Shown: piece by piece, positions 36,770 through 45,421 of the stretch
Layout of the letters: each line of letters starts with the position of its first letter
Numbering within the stretch: position 1 is the first letter of the stretch
NCBI GenBank assembly: GCA_903834765.1
Contig: CAILKE010000003.1
Coordinates: 61,668-125,667 of the forward strand
Length of the DNA stretch: 64,000 nt
Direction of reading: 5' to 3'
DNA from: an uncultured Bacteroidota bacterium
GTDB taxonomy: Bacteria; Bacteroidota; Bacteroidia; B-17B0; Aurantibacillaceae
The notes under the pieces: generated by a model
Seen by the model: only the letters and a program-made list of their open reading frames with translations
Told to the model about the DNA's origin: nothing
Database searches by the model: none
Position numbers and translations under genes: made by a program

Positions 36770-38386
36770 ATGAAAAAAATTATAAAATATAGTTTAGTAG
36801 TTTTAGCGTTATGTTTTGCTGTTACAACAATTTTTGCCCAACAACAAAATCGTTTCACTCAGTTTATGTGGAACGAGTATGCTATTAATCCTGCTCATAC
36901 AGGTGCTTTAGCGTATAGCCCTGTGCAGCTTACCTATCGCAAACAATGGCAAGGGTTTAATGGTAGCCCCGAAACATTTACTTTTGGCGGGCATACGGCA
37001 CTTAACGCAAAAATGGGTTTAGGAGCTATGGTGTTTAAAGATAATATGGGTGGCGCCATTACTCAAACCGGTATTATGGTTAATTATGCCTATCGGGTGC
37101 GTTTAAATAATCAATCTAATTTGTCGTTTGGCTTAAGCGCTATTATTAATCAATTTGCTTTTGATAATACTAAAATAAATGCATTAAATGTTAATGATCC
37201 AAGTTTTCAGGGCGGTGTTCAAAAAAGCATCACACCCGATTTTTCATTTGGCATCTTATATAAATACAAACAAAAATTATCAATTGGTTTTAGTGCTACT
37301 CAATTAATACAAAGTAAACTCAATAATTTAAATGATGTAGTTGGTGCTAATAATCAATTAATACGCCATTATAATGCGCAAGTAGCATATAAATTTATCA
37401 TTAATGATAAATTTACTATGGAGCCAGCTATGTTAGCAAAAGCTACAGAGGTAACACCATTGCAAATAGATGCTAACCTAAGAGCCTGGTATCGTAATGT
37501 ATTAATGCTTGGTTTTACGTATCGTCATCAAGATGCCGTTGCAGTTTTGTTAGGTGTTAAATTCAAAAACATGTTTGTAGGTTATAGTTATGATATAAGC
37601 ACTACTTCTATTCGCACCTACAATAATGGTTCGCACGAAATTGTAATGGGCTATCATTTTGCTTCAAAAGCAAAAGATACGGATGGAGATGGTGTTATAG
37701 ATAGCAAGGATAAATGCCCAGATGCCGCAGGCCCAAAAGAAAACAATGGTTGCCCTTGGGGTGATAAAGATAGCGATGGTGTTGCTGATAATATTGATAA
37801 ATGCCCAGATGCAGCAGGTCCAAAAGAAAACAATGGTTGTCCTTGGGGCGATAAAGATAATGATGGTGTTGCAGATAATATTGATAAGTGTCCGGATGTA
37901 GCAGGTACTATGGAAGAAAAAGGTTGCCCATCAAAAGATACCGATAAAGATGGTATTATAGATAAATTAGATAATTGTCCGATGACTTTTGGTGATGCTT
38001 CAAACGGAGGATGTCCGATTGTAACGGATAATCAAAAAGCTATTATTAGTAAAGCCATCAGTAATTTAGAATTTGAAAACAATAGTGCAAACATTACAAA
38101 AAGTTCATTTATAGCCTTGGATATGTTAGCTATATTATTATCAGAAAAAAGCGATTGGAAAATGCGAATTGCAGGTCACACTGATAATGTAGGTAATGAT
38201 GAATTTAATATGAACTTAAGTAAACAACGTTCGGAGGCAGTGAGAGATTACTTAGTAAAAAAAGGAATTAATACTGAAAGATTTTTTGCGGAGCATTACG
38301 GCGAAACAAAGCCAATTGCGCCAAACGATACTCCACAAGGAAGGGAAAAAAACAGAAGGGTAGAAATGACTTTTGTGTTTGATTAG
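36770..38386 (+). CDS. PorP/SprF-like outer-membrane protein fused to TSP3 repeats and OmpA domain
   Basis: A 538-residue protein: signal peptide (about 1-23), PorP/SprF domain (about 25-300, QNRFTQFMWNEYAINPAHTGAL ... VVLLGVKFKNMFVGYSYDIS), four calcium-binding thrombospondin-3-type repeats (about 303-422, DTDGDGVIDSKDKCPD and variants), and an OmpA peptidoglycan-binding domain (about 430-538, GHTDNVGNDEFNMNLSKQRSEAVRDYL). PorP/SprF proteins tether type IX secretion cargo to the outer membrane. Fusion with OmpA would also anchor the barrel to peptidoglycan. The TSP3 repeats are nearly identical at DNA level (37684-37990). Confidence 0.9.
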   Translation: MKKIIKYSLVVLALCFAVTTIFAQQQNRFTQFMWNEYAINPAHTGALAYSPVQLTYRKQWQGFNGSPETFTFGGHTALNAKMGLGAMVFKDNMGGAITQTGIMVNYAYRVRLNNQSNLSFGLSAIINQFAFDNTKINALNVNDPSFQGGVQKSITPDFSFGILYKYKQKLSIGFSATQLIQSKLNNLNDVVGANNQLIRHYNAQVAYKFIINDKFTMEPAMLAKATEVTPLQIDANLRAWYRNVLMLGFTYRHQDAVAVLLGVKFKNMFVGYSYDISTTSIRTYNNGSHEIVMGYHFASKAKDTDGDGVIDSKDKCPDAAGPKENNGCPWGDKDSDGVADNIDKCPDAAGPKENNGCPWGDKDNDGVADNIDKCPDVAGTMEEKGCPSKDTDKDGIIDKLDNCPMTFGDASNGGCPIVTDNQKAIISKAISNLEFENNSANITKSSFIALDMLAILLSEKSDWKMRIAGHTDNVGNDEFNMNLSKQRSEAVRDYLVKKGINTERFFAEHYGETKPIAPNDTPQGREKNRRVEMTFVFD

Positions 38387-38406
38387 AGTGTAGTAGAAAT
38401 AAACAG

Positions 38407-38850
38407 TTCTCGCTTGCCACTTCGACTGCGCTCAGTGTGACAGCTCGAACTGAAAAGCGTTAATTAACAGAGAACATTACAGTCATGCTGAACTTGAGAG
38501 TGCGAGGCACGAGCTTTTTTTAGTCACTTCGCCCTTCGTCAAGCTCAGGACAAGAGTAGCGGGGTACGAGCGTATCGAGAAGCATTTATTTAAAGATTCT
38601 GTTCTCGATACAAAAAATTCAAAGAGGCAGAATTTTTTTACTCGAACTGACACAGTAATTTTGCGTTTCAGTCAATCTAGTGCGAGGTACGAGCGTATCG
38701 AGAAGCGTTTATTTAAAGATTCTGTTCTCGATACAAAAAATTCAAAAAGGCAGAATTTTTTTACTCGAACTGACACAGTAATTTTGTGTTTCAGTCACTT
38801 CGCCCTTCGTCAACCTCAGGACAAGAGTGCGAGGCACGAGCGTATCGAGG
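38407..38850. repeat. Cluster of repeat elements with inverted ends
   Basis: Two complete copies, 38602-38704 and 38725-38850, run from TTCTCGATAC to GTATCGAG(AA). A mosaic partial copy (38407-38581) precedes them, ending in GTATCGAGAA. The copies are separated by a repeated ATTTAAAGATTCTG spacer. Interiors share CTCGAACTGACACAGTAATT and TTCAGTC, and two have CACTTCGCCCTTCGTCAA. The whole 739-bp gap 38387-39125 holds this cluster, then AT-rich DNA with a GACACAT/ATGTGTC stem (38996-39031) and the leader motif. Confidence 0.8.
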
Positions 38851-39007
38851 GGCTACCCAAAATTTTTCCAAATGGTGGAATATTTTCTTGATATTCAAAA
38901 TTTGTTAAGTTGTATTTATATTTTAGAGTGATTTTATTAATTAAAAAAAACTTGCAACACTGCCAAACTAACAAATAAAAGAACAACCTATAATAGACAC
39001 ATCTTGA

Positions 39008-39015
39008 TAAATTTG
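39008..39015 (+). promoter_or_regulatory. Possible -7 element before the DUF5684 gene
   Basis: TAAATTTG fits TAnnTTTG, but no TTG is found 17-21 bp upstream. It lies about 40 bp before the leader motif. Confidence 0.3.
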
Positions 39016-39054
39016 AATTTAAAAATGTGTCATTGTTTTAAAAATAAAGTGGAG

Positions 39055-39116
39055 TCCAGAACCCACTAAAAAAAACGGGGCCACACCGAAAAGCCTTATG
39101 AGTAGGAAATCTAAAA
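39055..39116 (+). ncRNA. Conserved leader motif, copy 1
   Basis: The 70 bases before ATG 39126 contain AGAACCCACTAAAAAAAAC, then GGGG, then GAAAAGCCTTATGAGTAGGA and ATCTAAA. The same blocks, in the same order and spacing, precede ATG 63898 on the other strand (copy 2). A CCC/GGG stem can enclose the A-rich loop. It looks like a structured 5' leader (cis-regulatory RNA). I cannot match it to a named riboswitch. Confidence 0.6.
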
Positions 39117-39125
39117 CTATATAAT

Positions 39126-39473
39126 ATGGGAGTAATTATCGTAATTTATTTAGCAATCGTTGTTTTTATGATTGCTTCAATGTGGACAATTTATTCAAAA
39201 GCTGGAAAACCTGGCTGGGCAGCTATTGTTCCAATCTACAATCTAATAATATTATTAGAAATTGTAGGTAAACCTTGGTGGTGGATTTTTCTTATGCTTA
39301 TCCCAATCGTCAACTTTATTATGCTTATTATTGTATATCATAATCTATCACTTTCATTTGGAAAAAGTGGTGGATTTACAGTCGGACTGATTTTATTAGG
39401 TTTTGTCTTTCTGCCAATTTTAGCATTTGGTGACGCTAAATATATTGGAAATGGTGGACAACAAACAAGTTAA
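39126..39473 (+). CDS. DUF5684-type small membrane protein
   Basis: A 115-residue protein with three to four membrane helices (about 3-20, 33-50, 52-68, 84-102) and the family motif KAGKPGWAAIVPIYN, then GKPWWW, KSGGFTVGL and GDAKY. Found widely in Bacteroidota, sometimes next to signal peptidase; function unknown. It stands alone, behind the conserved leader motif and before a strong terminator. Confidence 0.85.
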   Translation: MGVIIVIYLAIVVFMIASMWTIYSKAGKPGWAAIVPIYNLIILLEIVGKPWWWIFLMLIPIVNFIMLIIVYHNLSLSFGKSGGFTVGLILLGFVFLPILAFGDAKYIGNGGQQTS

Positions 39474-39540
39474 TAAACAGTCTGTAAGTTTATAACTCGT
39501 ATGTAATTTAATGACTAATACCATGTCGTTTATACATAAA

Positions 39541-39576
39541 AAAAATCCCTCTTTAAGTATTTAAAGAGGGATTTTT
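39541..39576. terminator. Strong bidirectional terminator
   Basis: AAAAATCCCTCTTTAA and TTAAAGAGGGATTTTT form a perfect 16-bp stem with loop GTAT. T-runs flank it on both strands. It separates the convergent DUF5684 and DUF4468-like genes. Confidence 0.88.
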
Positions 39577-39608
39577 ATAATGTTTTATGGTACTTAAATG
39601 GGTAAGTA

Positions 39609-40220
39609 TTACCATTCTTCTTTATCAACTTGTTTATCGCTTGGCACTTTCATAGATTCTTTCAATTCGGCTACTATAGTCATGGCTTGTTTAATAGCTT
39701 CACTTTTCATTTGTTTCCATAAATTACTAGATAATTTTAAGGAACCACAGCTTGGTACTTCGCTATATACATCACCACCAGAGTATTCAGTATTTTTTGC
39801 CACATGGTTTATTTTCGAAATCGTATAACGGTATTTACCCAATTTAGCTTCAATACTCACGTGCATCGTAAAAGTTCCTTCTACATCAGCTTGTGGATTT
39901 AATTCTTTTGGTTTGTATTTGAAATTTGCTGTATATTCTGTTTTATTAGAAGCTGCTAAAGGGTTGCTTTTTGTATATTTAGGAGATTCAATTTTGGCAA
40001 AATTAATAGCGCGTTTCAATATTTCTGTCTGATCCATTGGTTTTGGTCCTGTTGTATCCGCCGGTATAGAACCATCAGGCAATGGTGTTTGAGGAACAGG
40101 ATCTGCATTTAACGTAATAATTTCTTGAATTTTAGTTCCTTCTTTTTTTTGCTCTTGTGCAATAATAGAGGAAGTTGAAGCCAATAAGGTGAATGCGAAA
40201 AATAATTTTGATAGTGTCAT
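39609..40220 (-). CDS. Exported DUF4468-like protein
   Basis: A 203-residue protein with signal peptide (about 1-21, SSIIAQ), a proline-rich linker (LNADPVPQTPLPDGSIPADTTGPKP), and a domain whose TEYTANFKYKPKE ... GTFTMHVSIEAKLGKYRYTISKINH pattern fits the DUF4468 (TBP-like fold) family of Bacteroidota. The C-terminus is helical (LWKQMKSEAIKQAMTIVAELK). Function unknown; probably periplasmic. Confidence 0.72.
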   Translation of the reverse strand: MTLSKLFFAFTLLASTSSIIAQEQKKEGTKIQEIITLNADPVPQTPLPDGSIPADTTGPKPMDQTEILKRAINFAKIESPKYTKSNPLAASNKTEYTANFKYKPKELNPQADVEGTFTMHVSIEAKLGKYRYTISKINHVAKNTEYSGGDVYSEVPSCGSLKLSSNLWKQMKSEAIKQAMTIVAELKESMKVPSDKQVDKEEW

Positions 40221-40280
40221 TGTATATTTTTATATGTAACAGAATTATTTAAAACCCTGTAATGTTTATTAAATACGAAA

Positions 40281-42698
40281 TTAATATATTTTAGTGTATT
40301 TGCTTGGATTAACTTCTAACATTAAATTGTAAATAACATCAAATACATCATCGGCGCTTGGCTTCGAAAAATAATCACCGTCCGATCCGTAAGCAGGTCG
40401 GTGAGCTTTTGCAGCAATTGTTATTGGTTTAGAATCCAAGTACTGATAACCAGCTTGCTCTTCCACTACTTTTTGCATCATATAAGCACTTCCACCACCC
40501 GGAACGTCTTCGTCAAGAAATACCACGCGGTTTGTTTTCTTGATAGAGTCAACAATTTTGTGATGGATGTCAAATGGTAATAACGTTTGAATATCAATTA
40601 ATTCAACCGAAATATCGTGTTCTTGTAATTGCTTGATAGCATCTTGCGCAATGCGTATGCATGAACCGTAAGTTACCAAAGTAACATCTGAACCAGTAAT
40701 TAAGGTTTCAGGTATGCCTAAGGCAATTTTATATTCGCCAATATTAGATGGTAAATTTTCTTTTAAACGGTAACCATTTAATGGTTCAATCACTAAAGAT
40801 GGCTCATCAGCTTCTAATAATAAATTATAAAAACCAGCGGCCTGTGTCATATTTCGAGGCACACATACATTAATGCCTCTGCAAGCACTAATAATCATTG
40901 CCATTGGCGAGCCACTGTGCCAAACACCTTCTAATCGATGTCCGCGTGTGCGAATAATGACTGGTGCTTTTTGCATACCTTTCGTTCTCCATTGAAGGGT
41001 TGCTAAATCGTCGCTCATAATTTGTAAAGCGTACAATAAATAATCTAAGTATTGTATTTCGGCTATTGGTCTTAAACCACGCATTGATAAACCAATTGCT
41101 TGCCCCATAATGGTAGCTTCACGAATACCAGTATCAAATACACGATGCTCGCCATACTTCACTTGTAAGCCTTCTAAGCCTTGATTTACGCCACCTATCT
41201 TTCCTGAATCTTCTCCAAAAATTAAGGTTTCAGGATACTTAGCTAACACGTAATCAAAATTTTCTCTAAGTAATTCTCGGCCATCCACTAACTTCTCTGC
41301 ATTGTATTGAGCAGCAACAGGTGCTACGTTAGCAACTTGAAAATTGGATTGTGACATTAAATGAGAGCTGTATCTATCTGAATTATCGATATTGGCTACA
41401 CGTAACCAGTCTGCTAATTTTGTTCTTGAAGCAGAGTCTTCTGTTTTAGCTAAGCGTAATACTTTTTTAACAGCAATATGAACTTCTCTGCGAATAGGTT
41501 CTTTAATAGCATTTAATTCTGTTTTGATTGTGCTGATAGCAGCACCATTTAAACCATTTGCTAATTCATCAAACAAAGCAGTAACTTCTGCAACTTCCGA
41601 TTTAATAGGCATTAAGTAATTTGCCCAAGCTGTTTTTTGAGCCGTTCTCACTGCGTTTTTAGCTTCTTCTTCAATAGCAGTTAAGGTTACTTCATCGGCT
41701 AAGGCATTTTCTAAAATCCACTCACGCATTTTTTTCACGCAATCAAAATCAACTTCAAATTGCATACGCTCTTTGGATTTGTATCGCTCATGAGAACCTG
41801 ATGTACTATGGCCTTGAGGTTGAGTTACTTCTTCTACATGCACTAAAACAGGCACGTGTTTTTCGCGACACACCTTAGCAGCTTTTTCGTAAGTTTCGCA
41901 CAAATGCGCGTAATCCCAACCTTTAGTTTTAAAAATTTCGTAACCGCTACCTTCGTTTTCGCGCTGAAAACCTTTTAATATTTCTGAAATACTTTCTTTA
42001 GTAGTTTGATATTTTTTAGGAACAGAAATGCCATGCCCATCATCCCAAACACTCATTAACATTGGTACTTTAAGAACACCTGCAGCATTAATCGTTTCCC
42101 AAAATAAACCTTCGGAAGTAGAAGCATCGCCTATGGTACCAAACGCAACTTCGTTTCCTTTGTTACTGAAATTTAAAAATTTGCCTTGTTGTAATTCAGG
42201 ATTTACTTTATAAAAATGTGAGGCATAGGCTAAGCCTAATAAGCGCGGCATTTGCCCAGCAGTAGGTGAAATATCAGAACTTGAATTTTTTTGATTAACC
42301 AATGCTTTAAATGAACCGTCTTCATTTAAACTTTGCGTTCCAAAATGTCCACCCATTTGTCGACCTGCACTCATAGGTTCTTGCTCCAAATCGGTATGGC
42401 CATATAAGCCGGCAAAATATTGTTGTAACGATAATTGATTTATCGCCATCATAAAGGTTTGATCTCGGTAATAACCACTTCTGAAATCACCATTTTGAAA
42501 TACTTTAGCCATAGCAACTTGAGCTAACTCCTTGCCATCGCCAAAAATACCAAACTTAGCTTTACCTGTTAATACCTCTTTACGACCTAATAAACTCGTT
42601 TGCCTACTTTCGTTAATGATACGAAAATCGTTTAATACTAATTGTTTAAAATCTTCGAAACTTAATCCGTTTGTGCCTGTTAAAACTCCTTCTTGCAT
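40281..42698 (-). CDS. 2-oxoacid dehydrogenase E1, alpha and beta fused
   Basis: An 805-residue thiamine-diphosphate enzyme. The alpha part (about 1-380) carries GDASTSEGLFWETINAAGVLKVPML and the VWDDGHGISVPKKYQ segment. The beta part (about 465-805) starts ELLRENFDYVLAKYPETLIFGEDSGKIGGVNQGLEGL and contains IQYLDYLLYALQI and FLDEDVPGGGSAYM. Fused E1 is common in Bacteroidota, usually assigned to branched-chain or related 2-oxoacids; the exact substrate is not determinable. E2 and E3 are not nearby. A good promoter lies 18 bp upstream. It depends on the cofactor made by the thi operon. Confidence 0.9.
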   Translation of the reverse strand: MQEGVLTGTNGLSFEDFKQLVLNDFRIINESRQTSLLGRKEVLTGKAKFGIFGDGKELAQVAMAKVFQNGDFRSGYYRDQTFMMAINQLSLQQYFAGLYGHTDLEQEPMSAGRQMGGHFGTQSLNEDGSFKALVNQKNSSSDISPTAGQMPRLLGLAYASHFYKVNPELQQGKFLNFSNKGNEVAFGTIGDASTSEGLFWETINAAGVLKVPMLMSVWDDGHGISVPKKYQTTKESISEILKGFQRENEGSGYEIFKTKGWDYAHLCETYEKAAKVCREKHVPVLVHVEEVTQPQGHSTSGSHERYKSKERMQFEVDFDCVKKMREWILENALADEVTLTAIEEEAKNAVRTAQKTAWANYLMPIKSEVAEVTALFDELANGLNGAAISTIKTELNAIKEPIRREVHIAVKKVLRLAKTEDSASRTKLADWLRVANIDNSDRYSSHLMSQSNFQVANVAPVAAQYNAEKLVDGRELLRENFDYVLAKYPETLIFGEDSGKIGGVNQGLEGLQVKYGEHRVFDTGIREATIMGQAIGLSMRGLRPIAEIQYLDYLLYALQIMSDDLATLQWRTKGMQKAPVIIRTRGHRLEGVWHSGSPMAMIISACRGINVCVPRNMTQAAGFYNLLLEADEPSLVIEPLNGYRLKENLPSNIGEYKIALGIPETLITGSDVTLVTYGSCIRIAQDAIKQLQEHDISVELIDIQTLLPFDIHHKIVDSIKKTNRVVFLDEDVPGGGSAYMMQKVVEEQAGYQYLDSKPITIAAKAHRPAYGSDGDYFSKPSADDVFDVIYNLMLEVNPSKYTKIY

Positions 42699-42715
42699 AT
42701 CTGTAACTTATCTTA

Positions 42716-42744
42716 CAAATATAATTTTTTGAGCGGAAAAACAA
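42716..42744 (-). promoter_or_regulatory. Promoter of the E1 dehydrogenase gene
   Basis: On the minus strand TTG (42744-42742), 18 bp, TATATTTG (42723-42716). Transcription would begin near 42709, about 10 nt before ATG 42698. Confidence 0.62.
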
Positions 42745-42774
42745 AAAGTTTTAGTCGTTATTTTTTTAAAGAAA

Positions 42775-42809
42775 AAAACCCGTTAGCATTTATAATTCTA
42801 ACGGGTTTT
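42775..42809 (-). terminator. Intrinsic terminator
   Basis: AAAACCCGTTAG and CTAACGGGTTTT form a 12-bp stem with an 11-nt loop. On the minus strand seven T follow, so it ends transcription from the gene at 43010-43471 before the E1 promoter. Confidence 0.7.
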
Positions 42810-43009
42810 AAATTGATTGTTATTTGCAGTTAGTCATTTCTATTAAATAGGATTTTTTAGACGAACAAAAATTTGAAAACGCAGAATACTAGGGTATTTG
42901 AGGCTTTCAAAATTGAAGTTTAACAACACCCGAACGAAGTGAAAACATGGATACCTTATTGAAAATAAAAAAAGAAAGACATAAAAAGACATTTAATGGA
43001 GATGCTCAG

Positions 43010-43471
43010 TTATTTCTTTTTAACCTTTTCCTTACCCATAAATTCGTAACGCTTTTTTAGCTTGTCTTTTTTAGTTACTTTAATGTCTCCAGTAATTTCA
43101 TAATTCTCAACAGTAAAGGTTATTAAGGTAGTTTGGTCAGTTTCGTCAGTATGAGTTATTTCTCCTTCAATCCAACGAACTTCGTTATTTTCTTCATCAG
43201 TATATGAGGAATCTTTTTTAATTTCGTATTTCATCCATTTTAAGCCCATCTTTTCTTCTAAAAATAAACTAAACATTCCTTTACCAGCTTTGAATTCAAT
43301 TTCATCTTCCACAGGTTTTTTAGGAGGAGCATTTTCTTTAATCTCCGTCATATTAACGATATAAATTCGTTTATCAAGTCCGTCTTTTGGATCGCCTTTA
43401 AATGTGGCGTTAATTGTAAATAAACCAATGGTAACTACAGCTACTGAAAGTAAAATATGTTTTAAGTTCAT
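43010..43471 (-). CDS. Exported protein of unknown function
   Basis: A 153-residue protein with an N-terminal signal or anchor (about 1-23, HILLSVAVVTIGLFTINA) and an acidic/basic beta-rich body (IYIVNMTEIKENAPPKKPVEDEIEFKAGKGMFSLFLEEKMGLKWMKY ... TLITFTVENYEITGDIKVTKKD). No family recognised. The gene is divergent from rarA, 69 bp away. ATG 43471 is a clear start. Confidence 0.72.
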   Translation of the reverse strand: MNLKHILLSVAVVTIGLFTINATFKGDPKDGLDKRIYIVNMTEIKENAPPKKPVEDEIEFKAGKGMFSLFLEEKMGLKWMKYEIKKDSSYTDEENNEVRWIEGEITHTDETDQTTLITFTVENYEITGDIKVTKKDKLKKRYEFMGKEKVKKK

Positions 43472-43540
43472 TGTTATTAATTTTTTTGTTTTTGTAAATG
43501 TAATAAAATTACTTTTACTCTATTCAATTTAGATCAAATT

Positions 43541-44815
43541 ATGCAACCCTTAGCTGAACGAATCAGACCAACCAATTTAGAAAACTATATTGGACAGGAA
43601 CATATTATTGGCAAGGACTCAGCTTTGCGAAAAGCAATTGATCAAAACCTATTACCGTCTTTAATTTTATGGGGACCGCCAGGGGTTGGTAAAACAACCT
43701 TGGCTCAAATTATATCTCAAACCCTCAAACGTCCATTTTATGCTCTTAGTGCCATTAACTCTGGTGTGAAAGATGTGCGGGAGGTAATCGAAAAAGCATC
43801 GCAAGACGGTGGATTTTTTAAAGTAGAAAAACCTGTATTGTTTATTGATGAGATTCATCGCTTTAGCAAATCTCAGCAGGATTCTTTATTAAATGCTGTC
43901 GAAAAAGGGATTGTTACCCTAGTTGGTGCAACTACCGAAAATCCATCCTTCGAAGTCATTCCTGCTTTATTATCAAGGTGTCAAATATTTGTACTTAAGC
44001 ATCTTACCAAAGATAACTTAATGCAATTATTAACCAACGCTATTGAAACAGATGAGTTTTTAAAACGGAAGCATATCGTATTAAAAGAAACCGAAGCCTT
44101 GTTTCGTATTTCGGGAGGCGATGGACGTAAATTGTTAAACGCGCTGGAAATTGTGGTAAATTGTATATCGGACGAGGAAATAGTAATTACAGATACCATT
44201 GTCAAGCAGTATATACAACAAAACTTAGCATTATATGATAAATCGGGCGAACAGCATTATGATATTATATCTGCCTATATTAAATCCATAAGAGGTTCTG
44301 ATCCTAATGGAGCCATTTATTGGCTAGCTCGAATGATTGATGGTGGAGAGGAGGCTAGTTTTATAGCCCGTCGCTTGCTAATATTAGCATCAGAAGATAT
44401 AGGAAATGCAAATCCCACAGCCTTAGTGATTGCTAACAATTGTTTTCAGGCGGTTAATGTAATTGGCTTTCCAGAGAGTCGTATTATTTTAGCACAAACT
44501 ACAACCTATTTGGCCTGTTCGGCTAAAAGCAACAGTAGCTATATGGCTATTAATATGGCCCAGCAAGTAGTTAAACAAACAGGCGATTTACCAGTACCCT
44601 TGCATTTACGAAATGCTCCTACTAAATTAATGAAAGAATTGGGTTATGGCGACGAGTACAAATATGCTCATGATTATGCCAATCATTTTACAGCGCAAGA
44701 ATTTTTACCTGAGGAAATAAGTGGTACTACATTTTATAATCCTTCGGCTTACTCTAGGGAAAGGGATTTGAAAGAATTTTTGAAGGAGCGTTGGGGAGAA
44801 AAATATGGGTATTAA
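43541..44815 (+). CDS. rarA: Replication-associated recombination protein A (MgsA/RarA)
   Basis: A 424-residue AAA+ ATPase: RPTNLENYIGQEHI, Walker A GPPGVGKTTLA (44-54), Walker B LFIDEIHRFSKSQQD, sensor VGATTENPSFEV, then the tetramerisation part SAYIKSIRGSDPNGAIYWLARMI. RarA acts at stalled replication forks. Single-gene unit, full length for the family. Confidence 0.96.
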   Translation: MQPLAERIRPTNLENYIGQEHIIGKDSALRKAIDQNLLPSLILWGPPGVGKTTLAQIISQTLKRPFYALSAINSGVKDVREVIEKASQDGGFFKVEKPVLFIDEIHRFSKSQQDSLLNAVEKGIVTLVGATTENPSFEVIPALLSRCQIFVLKHLTKDNLMQLLTNAIETDEFLKRKHIVLKETEALFRISGGDGRKLLNALEIVVNCISDEEIVITDTIVKQYIQQNLALYDKSGEQHYDIISAYIKSIRGSDPNGAIYWLARMIDGGEEASFIARRLLILASEDIGNANPTALVIANNCFQAVNVIGFPESRIILAQTTTYLACSAKSNSSYMAINMAQQVVKQTGDLPVPLHLRNAPTKLMKELGYGDEYKYAHDYANHFTAQEFLPEEISGTTFYNPSAYSRERDLKEFLKERWGEKYGY

Positions 44816-44858
44816 TAGAAAAAGAATAAATTACAAATTCAATTATTTAGCTCAAATA

Positions 44859-45296
44859 CTAATCAGAGTAACGCATATCGCGCGATGGTTCAAAAATAAA
44901 AAGTTTACCAAAACCAATAACAACACCTCCAATAATTTGCTCAACTACTTGCCAAATACAGTCGGCTAATAAGTAGGTTGTATTTACTTGTTTAGTAAAC
45001 GAAACACCTAAAACGGCTACAACTGCAAAAAGAAAAAAACCAACAATAAATCCAGCAACTACGCCTTTAAAAACAGCGTTGAGGAAATATTTGCCTAATA
45101 ACTTAACTTCATAAGTGCGGTAAAGAACATAAGAAATAACTAAATAAACTAAAGCCACTAGAATAAAAAACAAGGGTTTAGAGAAATTGATATGGTCTAA
45201 ATCATTTAAAAAAACACCATGCCAAACATAAAATGCGGCGTACATTAGAATTGCAGCTAACAACCAACTTATGTAAAATCTAAATGTATATAACAC
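44859..45296 (-). CDS. Four-helix membrane protein of unknown function
   Basis: A 145-residue protein with four predicted membrane helices (about 8-29, 40-60, 74-97, 108-130) and a short tail EPSRDMRYSD. Start GTG 45296 keeps the first helix complete; the next ATG (45245) would cut it. A promoter (TAGATTTG at 45309-45302) ends only 6 bp before this GTG, so its mRNA may be leaderless. Family not recognised. Confidence 0.7.
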   Translation of the reverse strand: MLYTFRFYISWLLAAILMYAAFYVWHGVFLNDLDHINFSKPLFFILVALVYLVISYVLYRTYEVKLLGKYFLNAVFKGVVAGFIVGFFLFAVVAVLGVSFTKQVNTTYLLADCIWQVVEQIIGGVVIGFGKLFIFEPSRDMRYSD

Positions 45297-45301
45297 GTAT
45301 A

Positions 45302-45333
45302 CAAATCTACTGTTTTTTTTCCCGATGGAGCAA
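45302..45333 (-). promoter_or_regulatory. Promoter of the four-helix membrane protein gene
   Basis: Minus-strand TTG (45333-45331), 21 bp, TAGATTTG (45309-45302), immediately upstream of GTG 45296. Confidence 0.5.
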
Positions 45334-45421
45334 AAAATTTGCCAAAAATCAGTTGTTAAAAACCAATTTCACCTCATTTATTTAAGCACTTAGTATTGTT
45401 TAAAATTTAAACAGGCTCTTA

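Larger units (their letters stand above)
42699..43009. other. Gap: promoter, terminator and otherwise empty DNA
   Basis: This 311-bp gap holds the E1 promoter at its left end, the terminator at 42775-42809, and then about 200 bp where I see no supported gene or repeat. A short frame from ATG 42952 runs antisense into the next gene and is not convincing. Confidence 0.6.

Noticed and set aside
38407..38850. Possible CRISPR array
   Set aside because: Copies are over 100 bp, unequal, mosaic and with complementary ends; there are no short regular repeats with unique spacers and no cas genes.
38661..38891. A 76-codon open frame on the plus strand
   Set aside because: It lies wholly inside the repeat cluster; its peptide (SARYERIEKRLFKD and similar) is a translation of the repeat ends and repeats itself.
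42952..43065. Short plus-strand frame from ATG 42952
   Set aside because: It runs antisense into the gene at 43010 and has no promoter or protein features.
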